In this document: one piece after another, positions 54,479-64,000 of the stretch
Layout: each line of letters begins with the position of its first letter
How positions within the stretch are numbered: position 1 is the stretch's first letter
NCBI GenBank assembly: GCA_040954595.2
Contig: CM082596.2
Span: 2,728,001-2,792,000, forward strand
Length of the DNA: 64,000 nucleotides
Direction of reading: 5' to 3'
Source: Balanoglossus misakiensis
Lineage: Eukaryota > Hemichordata
The notes under the pieces: model-generated
What the model was told of the DNA's origin: nothing
Database searches by the model: none
What the model saw: the letters and a program-made list of their open reading frames with translations, nothing else
Position numbers and translations under genes: made by a program

Positions 54479-57400
54479 AACATATGTCCGCTTTTCCGTG
54501 TTTTTGAGTTCTTTAAAGGATATTTTATTTAACCTGGGCTTGCTACCATTAAAGCATGCAAATTTTCGGAAATTCGAATCTCACTGTATCTGAGAGAGAT
54601 CTGAAATGTGTCGCATCCAAATCGCGTTTTCATGTTCTTGGCGGTTTAGAGTGAAAAGCTGTCTGAGCGATGTGTTCGAGTGTTGATTGGGAGGCAGGAG
54701 AAATATCCCGGTCGTACATCGCCGCCGAGAGCAGTCGGATCAGAGACAAGCTGTCGTTAACACGTCCGTATGGGTTCGTTCACCCGCAATTTTCGCACAG
54801 ATGACGAACAAGACAACAACGGACCCGTAAACCCAGACTCTCTAACAAGAAAACCAGAGCGCTGAATCTCACACATTTCTGCCTAACTGTAAAACTCCTC
54901 AGTGACAAGATAAAATAATGTCATTTTTTGCTCATAACCCAAACGAAATAGACATTGTCCAATCTCCAACTGCTAAGCAGTGAAATCGACACGCGCGCCT
55001 CACGAACGGAAAATAGTTCTAAACTTAGATCTGGAAACGCATTAAGAAAACCTGAAATTAATCGAAATAGTCTTGGCGCTAAGAACGCCAAAAATCCCCA
55101 TCTCGGCTCAGGAGGCCCAAGAGTTTCTGGTTTGTGACTGAGTTCGGATATTTTTTCTCGAGTAAGTTTGCACAGTTTCAACATTTTCCCCCAATATGTC
55201 GACCCTACCGTGTTGGGATTTGTGGGAGGGGGGTTTCTCAATTATTACAACAGACTGGCCGCCTCAGAATGAATCTGTGAGACTGTGATTGACCAAGCTA
55301 TGAATCAAATAGTCCAAGGATGTGTTTACACCGTCGGAAACAAATAATCGCTACAGTTCTCAGTTATAGGAGAGACACACCAAAGGTGACGACTGAAATA
55401 ATAAATAAGAGCCCGACATCTAACATCCGGGTGTATTTATCAAACGTCCCTTGGCTGTTGCTCAAACAAAAAAGGCCAGAAATAGAGTGAGAGGGGAAGA
55501 AAGGGTTTAGATAGACAAGGACACGATGATGTAGTCAGGGAGGGAGGGAGATGGGGAAGGAGTGAGGGTCAGAGACGGCGAAGTAAGATGGGCAAGGGGG
55601 TAGAAAGAGGTGAGTGAGAAGCGCAGAAAAGGGGAGGAAAATGCCCGGGGAGGGGGGGGGGGGCTGAGGGAGAAGACAAAACGAGAGCAGAGAATCAGAT
55701 GCTTGAGAAACAAAAGAGCAATGACTATACCTGGCGTTTATTTTAATACACTAACCTCGCGATTTGTCACCGTCCATCTGTAGGGTCTGACTGAGGTAAA
55801 TATTGTATTCCGTTCGCTTCCAGAGACATACTGGGATTTCTCCAGCTCGTCTCCGAGGCTCTCGCCACGAACAGCGGAAGCAATCAGAAGAAAGGGATAT
55901 GCTTGGACACCCTTTGTCAATCTGTGTTATACTGTTGGCACAAGCCCTGCACGCGATACGGGCCTAGGCCGGAACTTGGCGTTACGGTACCGTGCCATAT
56001 GGAACCTGGGGCCATGGCGAAACAACGGCAGTATCTCAGACGTAACAGTCGATATCCGGACACGCGAAGGCACCATGAGTCGGGGAGGGGAGGGGGGGGG
56101 GCTGTTGCTGGCGCGATTCATTGGAAAGTTTACCCTACTAGAGTTCGAGGAGCATAATCGTTTATCACGACCACACGAGACATGCAACAGGTGTGACATG
56201 CTTCGCCTCTCAAAGCATTAAATAGACGTCTCAGTTTCTTCCTGGAAACTTTGCAGAATGGGGACTATAGTCATTCTCTTTCTGTGTGTTTTACGCTGTG
56301 AAGCGTTTTCTTTCTTGTTTTCGATATCGGATTGGAGTTGTGACCTCTCACCAAAGCGAATAGTTTTGGCCACTTTTGGCCACTGCAGTGTGGTGGAAAT
56401 CGCCACCCAATAAAACGTCCCGTGGATCCGATGTCCACTTTTGTCATCAATTTGTCGGTAATACAACAACAACAAAAATCCGTTAAAGTTTTGTCTTCCA
56501 TGGGACAATAAAATGGCGACATCAGATATCACGACACAGATTCGTGTGCGTTCCGTAAACAGAACAATATGGCAGTTGTGAAGAGTAACACAAACACGTC
56601 AGCCTTTTGTTCAATGCACCAACAACGTCCATCACAATAACTGTTTTAATAACACCCCCATCACTAAAAACAGAAGAAAATGGTGCCGAACAACGGAAAG
56701 GATCAAGAATTAATAGCGAGGCACAGTTTTAGAGACACTGTACGTGTAAAGCAACCGGGCATACGGAAGCATTATCGACAAACTTTCTAATAGGTTTATA
56801 CGATGTTCGATTCTAGTTTTTCAGATCAATATTACGTACTCTTCAGCAAATGGTGGCGAAATCGTTACACTAAATCATACTATCTATCCCCTTCTGAAAC
56901 ACGAAACCACCCACCACTAAATATGGCCACAGCGATTATTTATTTTCATTTCATTTCATTTATTTAATAATTTGGTGAGTGAGTCAATAGGACTCAGAAT
57001 CAACGATAACTTTTTCTGCTTGCTAGGTTGTGAACTGTTCGTAAAGATTTTCTGCACATCCGCCGTCAGCAAACGCGGTTTGCGATCGAGCGTTCGTTTT
57101 TTTCTCTCTCTCTCCACTTCCCATTACGTGTCTAGTGTGAACCGGACTTCCTGTTCGATACAACAGATGCGCCTACTTGGGCTGTCGATTTTTTTATCTG
57201 TGGCTGCGATATCTGGGGAATATTGCCTGAAAACCGAGCCGACTTACCGTGATTAAGGAAAATGGCAAATGATCAAGAACATTGTGAAATTTAGAGAGCT
57301 TGGCTCATAGCCGCTGAAATTGTTACCCTCATACTGGCATTGTGAGGGATGACGTACCTCGGGATATGAACAGAGGACAGCGCTCTTCAATTAGCGAAGC

Positions 57401-59549
57401 ATCTTCAGGGGAGGGGGTCCTTTTTAGGGAACCACTTAAAATATCATTTCTTTTTTTTCTAAATGACCGCGTTTTTGGGTATCAGAAGAAATATAAGGCG
57501 ATATATCTAGATCACGGAGACTCATGAGATTTTCCGCGGACAACCGCGCGCGCGTCCGTTGGTCTCTTTGTCCTTTCGCGCTCTCAGTGCTCATCCGCAT
57601 CAAAGTGCGCATAAACGCGATGGTGTCGACGCGCCCACATTCACTGGGCAACATGAAAACCTTTGCATCGCTTTTTTCATCAAAAACAATAATTTAAAGC
57701 AAGATGACGAATAAGCGGTTATGTTTTCACAAAAGAATGAAACTTTCTATCGCTCTCATTTTCATCATGAATATGGAGTCGTAGAGAAGGGGGGGGGGGC
57801 AAAATCAAGTTGGTCTCAGTGGATGTTCATTTGACAAGATAAAGTGTTGTATATCCAAGGAAGACCAGTTTAATTCACAGACAAATAAATCTTGATGATT
57901 TAGATGAGTTTACTTTAAACAAGCATCATAAACTCGACCTTTTCTCGCAGGCTTGCACGTTCCACTTTTGGAAATCCGGCTGTCTTGCCGCACGTGCTCA
58001 TGTTTACCTCCGGTGAATATGGCCCTAAAGGGGGGAGTCTTTAGTGAATTTTGTACGTCTGGAGGATTCGTTGTAAAAGTGCGAAGTTTTGGTTTATATA
58101 CTACATTGTAGTACGAATAACCTGAGGACGAGTCATTGATTACTGCGACATATTAATGTATCAACAAAAAATATCAAGAACATAACCTCATCATCGTCAT
58201 CATCAACAAAAACAACAACAACAATAAAGGCAAGATGCAAACTTCGAAAATCTACTCTGGGGTTTATGAAGTAAATGTGGGAAACCTTTTTCTCGAACTT
58301 GAGGGAGCATGCGTCGGCACGTATACTCGAACAGAACTAATTATCAAGGAGACGCCAGCATATGCTGTTGGTGGCGCGAGTACATAACATTAACCAATTA
58401 CACTAATGAAATCGTGTTTCAATTTGATGCAGGAGATTTCGAAAAAAAATCGTGTTAACTTTCAGGTAGGGCCAAGTGGGGTCTCGCTTATCAGTGTCTC
58501 TCGTTTGCACGCCCGGCTCCGGGGCTCCTTCTCCCCGTGCGCGCGTGTCATATCAACTTGGATACATTCGAGTTTGTGTCGGGCACGTGTCGTGCCGTCC
58601 TCCACCACGCAGAGTTCAACACATATGAGGTCAGGCCAGCTTTCTCTTAAACCGATACCATAAAAATGCCGTACCCTTCTCAAACAACGCCGAAGAAAGG
58701 AACAACAACAACAACAAGACAACAACAACAAACACTAAAAAACAACAAATCAACTTATACACGACATAAGTATATACAAGGTCAATTCGTCCCCAACATT
58801 ATTAGCGTCAAATCGCCGGCAATATATATTTCGATTAAAAATATGTAATTTTAATAAAATTATGAATATATAGTTATTTGTTTTCCTTCCACTTTAGTCA
58901 CTTTGAAATAAATTTATTAAATGTAATTTGTCCATAAAATAAATCATGTATAAAGTTACAAAAGTTTTATTTTGTTGATTATGTCGGTGCTATATTATTG
59001 GTCACATCTTACCGTGAAAATAAATCGCTGGCGAAAAAAAATCACACTCCTACTGAAATTATCAAGTCTTGAAAACGAAGGCCCGGAGAAGTGACAAAGT
59101 GGTTTTCCATTAAGTCGCCGACACTGTCTTTGTTCATGTGGTTTGTATTCAGATGCAGAGGACAACTTGTAGTGTGTTTAAGTATGCCAACATGAGAGGG
59201 CCCTGGACGACACTGCACATACACGACACTCACACATATAAAGCATAGGTATAGTAGAAGTAGTAGGAGGACTATGATAGTAGTAGAGTGTGCGCCTACC
59301 GGTTCCGTCGCCGCGTTCCACTTTCCCGCTATGCAAGTTGAATTTTCTTTGGTATGGGCGAGACAAGTCCACCTTAAGGTCCTTCCACAATTGCCGCATC
59401 GAGGGAGACACGAGTTAGCTGCGAGTGCCGACTGGTTTAACTGGAATAATATACTCCGGTTCATCGTATTTGTGTATTTCCCTTGACGGGGGCTAGCGAA
59501 CAACGTTCATACGTCACAACAATCTACATTTTCGTCATACATTCCGGGA

Positions 59550-59900
59550 AATTAGCATGGGCCAATCAGTGAGCGGCATTATAATTGATATCACCACGGT
59601 TGGTGACCATTCGAGTGTCGTCAGAAGTGTACCTTGTCGAACTAGTGACGTCACAGCATGCAATTCACGACAATGCCAGTAATTTATTCACTTGGCGAGA
59701 ACAAATAAAGAATGCATTAACATCTCATTTTCATCTATTTGTGACGTCATGAACGCGCCTTGGCCAATCGGATTTGGCCATTGGTAACCTGATCGCTGCC
59801 CAGATTAATTTTTGTATTGTCCTGAAATGCGCCATTTTATAATGCATTACGCACTACCTAATCTCTGCGTGCGTAGTCAGTTGGGCTAAATATAGAAATT
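59550..59900. promoter_or_regulatory. CRE/CCAAT/MEF2 cluster, candidate distal NR4A promoter or enhancer
   Basis: Within 350 bp are two perfect CREs (59646-59653 and 59742-59749), CCAAT boxes at 59562-59566 and 59764-59768, an inverted one (ATTGG) at 59780-59784, and a perfect MEF2 site CTAAATATAG at 59886-59895, identical in reverse complement to the Nur77 MEF2 element. No neighbouring gene other than NR4A is seen, so it may be a distal promoter or enhancer; a different gene beyond the right edge is possible. Confidence 0.55.
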
Positions 59901-61604
59901 CTATTGATTTTACACGTTAACTTCTTATTGTTTATGGACATTTTACTATAGGAAGTATTCCCTGTCGCCAATTTTACTTTCAACATGACCAAATATAGAA
60001 GCGACTTGCGATATTTTGGGTCCACTGATTATTTTTGGACGACCTCTTGCGGTGGTGACATTCTGGACGGTCTGGGGACCTTAAGTCGAACAGGTTCAGA
60101 CTGCCCAAGTACATTCCTAGCGGTAAGCCACTAAGTATATTACATTCCGAAAATCAAATATAGCCGATGTCCCGCTGATCGGGCACGTTTGACGACGGAG
60201 CCGAGGCGTGTATTATTGTAGGTCGTTCGTTGTTCACAGCTGCTGCGTTGTCGGGTTGCGAAGGACTGTCATGTCAGTCTTTTCCAAGCCTGTAAATTTT
60301 GCAGTGCGGCGGCCATCTATCATGCATTCACCAACCGACAACAGAGTGACACCAACAGAGAACACAAACAGAATAAAAAACACTCTAGACATCACACCCT
60401 TCTCGATAAATATCACAACCAAATCAATAAAGCCGCCTTGCTGCAATTCTTGTGTGTATAACAGACGCCTCTTTATTTTCCATCGCCATCTTAAAAAAAA
60501 GCAACCCAAGACGATTGTACAATAGTAACCGCACAATGCGAAGTTAGTGATTTTTCAACCTTGACATTAAAAATACTTTATATATTCTAAGGCTTCACAT
60601 AGGGGCATTTTGAATAAGATATATCGACTAGCTCGAGTTGACCCCAAGCGAGGATATGGCCCTGACCTGAAATGACCCACTTAAAGGTGATGTACTACTA
60701 AACATAGCGGTTTACCGGGCTGATGTCACCACATTGAATTCACAAATGTAACGTGTTTGTTTTAATCCTTTGCTAAGTTATCTTTAGTTTTCTGTAATTT
60801 TGTTTAAAAACCGTCATTATTACAGAGAGCAAATTATCCACATAATTGCGTTCGTGCTGCATATACACTGCTGTGACACTGATTCGCCCTAGAAATTGTG
60901 ACACCATTTTTACAATCATTATGCTCGTCAAATATACAATAAATATCCCTATATACCACAATAAGATAAAAATGAATTTCCCCAGCCGTTTCCAATTTCA
61001 GTCACTTACATATCTGACCTTTATTTAGGTCAAGGCATCTGATATATGACAGTTATTGGCCGGGTCCCCATTTCGGTGGTTCGGACGCTTTTTGAATTTG
61101 TCCTCTCGGCATATTTGTCATTCGTGTGAGATTCGTCTACCTTGGGGTCGTGTTGTCACGCTGGGACAAGGAAGAAGCTATGAACAGATCGAAAAAAGCC
61201 ATTTGCTCAGAAAGACAGCTTCTCCCAGATTCGCCCCCTAAAGTGCCGCTGCATATCGATCTGAATGATCCGCACTTTGCATTCTGTTGCTCTTGACAGG
61301 GGATTTAACACACCTTCCTTTTTCAAAACATCATCATCTCAAATTTCTCCGGGTTCAATATTACATCTCAAGTGACCCCTTTTACACAGCCAGTCTTCCT
61401 CGTCACCTGTTCAACTATACCCTCCATCTGCTCCATGCATCACAGTTGTCTAAAACACTAAATAGATGCTCTACAATACAATGCTGTGTAAAATTCAACT
61501 TTTAAAGAAATACATTTTTGTGTCTTATTCATGAAAGTTCGGGGTGCGACATCCCTTTCGAATTTAAAATCTAAATGACGTAAAAAGTACATTTTTTAGA
61601 CTTT

Positions 61605-61612
61605 TGACGTCA
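61605..61612. promoter_or_regulatory. Full palindromic CRE (TGACGTCA)
   Basis: Perfect CRE with a second CRE-like TGACGTAA 29 bases to the left. Confidence 0.45.
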
Positions 61613-63236
61613 GCTATTACGCACGACACATGCCATGTACAGGATGTGTTTGAATGTTTTGTGGAGTGGCTGTGTTTTAGCCAGCTGAGCATGGGAGGGG
61701 CGTGACCCGAGGAACTTCTACCACCAGCATAGCGTACCCTCAACAGCGAGGGTTTTATTGGGGTTGGTGTCCTCAGCTATTCGGTTAAATGTCACTGACC
61801 AGGTGCTGTTTTAGATCTTAAAAAACTAAAAGAATGCTTTGTTCGAGTGTTTCAAAGAGCCCCATTCTTCATATTGGCAGCGTCTGTTGCTCGCCCACGC
61901 ATTCCTTGTGGGCCAAAGGTTGCCACCCGCCCACGTCATCATCTACGACGACGACATCTCGGTCACTGCGCGAACTCGCGCATTCGAGTTCTCTCTGCTT
62001 TCTACTCTTGCGGATGTTTTTGCGAGAGATGGGTGACAAAGACGCGTCATTACAGGCGTTTCCTCCAAGATATCTAACGCAGAAAGGCCTGGGTCTTCAG
62101 ATTGTATTTCTCCACTGAAGTCGCCCTGGCAACGAGATCCTCCGTCGACGCAGGCTATCTGCGGAAGTGTGCGCAAGCGCACATTGGTTTCAGGCTTCAC
62201 ACTGACGACAATGGTGTCAACAGCAAATTCGTGTACTGACGTAAAACGACAAAACATGCGTACTGCAGATGCTTATAACTTTGGTGTCAACAATCTTGAG
62301 CCAGAAGAAAGGTGGTTTTCATAATCCTGGCGCTACAAAGGCCATTCGCGTTCCAGTCTTTCAAAAGCGTCGTATTTCTGAGGTCGAGTTCTTCTGGAGA
62401 ACGAGCAAACTGCGAAGGTGAGAGTCGTTTTCATTGCATGCGTGTTTTGGTGAACGTCTGTCATCTTTCGAAGGTAGTTGTTTTCTTGGTGTTGTTGCTG
62501 CTCCTTCTTCGCTATTTTTGTAACCTGCCACGACATTTCGAATTCAGTTGTCTTCTGCGCATGCCGCGCACACGACAGATGGCCAATGTCACTGAGAGCT
62601 TTTCTCCTTCGTGAAACGTAAGAGATGTTGAAACTCCGGTCATCTGGTAAGTCGCTGTTCTGCAGTTGTTTATGACGATTGCTTCGGCGTTCATCTGGCA
62701 GAACTTTGAATGCTGCAAACTGACGGAGTCATCGATGCCTCGTGGTTCAAATTCAACAAGCTCTTCTTGGGTCCCCATGTGGTTGTGAGACTGAAAACAA
62801 AACACATTTTCTTTAAGACTGTGGGGTTTATGTTGATGTTTTGCGGAACGTTTATAGTATCCGACTAGTATTCGATACAACTCCTTCTATGTGCCTATCA
62901 ACCGTGCCAGTAAAATATAGCTTTGTTTTTAGCATTCATATTAATTTCAGTTTGTCATAAGGCAATTTTTGTTAGTCGGGTATCCTTTCTGTCCGTCCCT
63001 GTATGTTTTGAAAAGTCTCCCATGCACATCCGCCTGTGCATGATGTGTCTACAAGCTTCCCTGTGTTTCATCTAGTTCGAAGGGTGTAATTTTATCAAAC
63101 GGACAGCTCACCTTTTAGTAACTAAATCTTCCAAATCTCTGGTCTTTCGGAACTCCATCATCGATGTTTGGAACATTTCGGCGAGTTTCCAGTCATCAGC
63201 TTGTGTTTGACATCTCTCTTCAACCCCTCCCCCTCT

Positions 63237-63306
63237 TTCTCTCCCTCCGTCTGTCTGTCTGTCTCTCGCTCGCTCACTCACTCACTCACTAACTCACTCA
63301 CTCACC
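63237..63306. repeat. CT/CTGT/CTCA microsatellite
   Basis: A compound pyrimidine-rich run ending in about nine CTCA-type units. Confidence 0.9.
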
Positions 63307-64000
63307 GGATGGAATATCTCTTCATCCCGCCAGCTGGAATAACCCTAGAAGACACGAAACGACAAAATTTGTATTACTTCCCCCGCCTTTACTATTCCTG
63401 CTTGCAATTGTACCAACATTATATATTAACCGTTTCTGTCAATTTTTCATGAACGACAAGGGCTTAAATACACGACCCCATCATTCTTAGAACGGTATGT
63501 TTTACCCGACAGCGCAACAGCCTGATGTTCGGTCATGATAAATGGGATCCCGTAGGCGGGAATCGGCCATGATCTAACCGTAAGCCCTGGAGGGTCTATG
63601 GTTAGACTGCACTATTCATTGTCTCCAATCATTGCTTCTTTCCCATTAACCCTCTTTTTGGTTATATATTACACACGTGTATTTGTTCCATGCGCACTCA
63701 TAGAAGTTCTTCGCGTGTTTGAAGCCGGAAATCTCAGACTATAGTTTTCTGAAATAATAACGTTTTCTTGCTCAAGTGGTCGGCGATGAATTTCACGGAC
63801 ACGTCCACATTTTAAATTTGCTGTGGGCGGTTTTTTCTGGAGCCCGTATAATTGTGGGTTTTATTTTGTCCAATCTACGCGGCACAATATTTCTCTGACA
63901 AAGAAGGTCAGCGGGTTGATGTAAAGACGAACATAACAGGTGGTTGGAACAGAAACAGTGTGATGTGTCGGGTTCGCGTCTGTCACGTCATCCGCAGAAT

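Larger units (their letters stand above)
52231..59549. other. NR4A upstream region without a recognised gene
   Basis: More GC- and CpG-rich than the left half of the window, with scattered short open frames that lack domains or paired splice sites. It contains a full CRE at 54283-54290, a (TACA)n microsatellite, G-rich tracts near 55650, 56090 and 57790, and (CAA/ACA)n at about 58205-58225 and 58695-58740. It probably holds NR4A regulatory DNA or non-coding exons. Confidence 0.6.
59901..64000. other. Right-hand non-coding region
   Basis: No gene recognised. It holds a further perfect CRE at 61605-61612, TGACGTAA at 61576-61583 and 62237-62244, a CT/CTCA microsatellite at 63237-63306, and a cluster of overlapping 60-120 codon frames at 61830-62880 on both strands with no recognisable domain. 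An unrecognised 5' exon or non-coding RNA cannot be excluded. Confidence 0.5.

Noticed and set aside
55738-55920. Minus-strand frame beginning like GVQAYPF, loosely resembling the vertebrate NR4A start MPCVQAQY
   Set aside because: It begins with TTG rather than ATG, and the resemblance is only a few residues, with no matching donor phase.
59042-59503. 153-codon minus-strand frame upstream of NR4A, cysteine-bearing start and a hydrophobic run
   Set aside because: The hydrophobic part comes from a simple TAGTAG-type repeat, no family is recognised, and its possible donor does not join in frame to the NR4A coding exon. It may at most be a non-coding first exon.
61834-62257. Overlapping frames of 65-104 codons on both strands
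   Set aside because: Three frames overlap with none favoured; no recognisable protein and no paired splice sites.
62512-62880. 122-codon minus-strand frame preceded by a TTTTGTTTTCAG-like acceptor
   Set aside because: The acceptor context is suggestive, but there is no domain and no good donor, so I could not support a coding exon.

Overview
This is animal nuclear DNA. It holds multi-exon genes with GT-AG introns, a tandem satellite, microsatellites and small inverted-repeat elements, at moderate to low GC. The gene content (MGAT5, ERP44, syntaxin-17, one NR4A nuclear receptor) and short introns point to an invertebrate, most likely a deuterostome such as a hemichordate, cephalochordate or echinoderm. 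I cannot name the species. All gene calls come from reading splice sites and comparing proteins from memory; no search was run.

Layout. 1-2606 is an 88-bp satellite that continues off the left edge. 2607-4463 is a repeat-like spacer with a tRNA-like remnant and a perfect hairpin. 4464-5645 (+) is a type II membrane 2-O-sulfotransferase-like gene. 8307-32568 (-) is a 15-exon MGAT5 gene with a roughly 14-kb first intron. A head-to-head promoter region of about 1.4 kb separates it from ERP44 (33996-39346, +, 10 exons), which ends in a KDEL-type signal. ERP44 converges on STX17 (41358-44100, -, 6 exons). Head to head with STX17 is an intronless, divergent cytochrome c (44838-45209, +). NR4A follows (48210-51392 coding exons, -, 6 exons plus a probable 5' UTR exon). 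52.2-64 kb holds no gene I recognise but carries CRE, CCAAT and MEF2-type sites that fit NR4A regulation.

How the genes relate. MGAT5 and the sulfotransferase are Golgi glycan-modifying enzymes, and ERP44 works in the early secretory pathway. STX17 is an autophagosome/ER SNARE. On the reverse strand the order NR4A(+), STX17(+), ERP44(-) matches, from memory, human 9q31 (NR4A3, STX17, ERP44) in order and orientation, which suggests an ancient linked block. The most unusual gene is the cytochrome c: it has an N-terminal extension starting with a myristoylation-type motif, and leucine replaces the usual methionine haem ligand.
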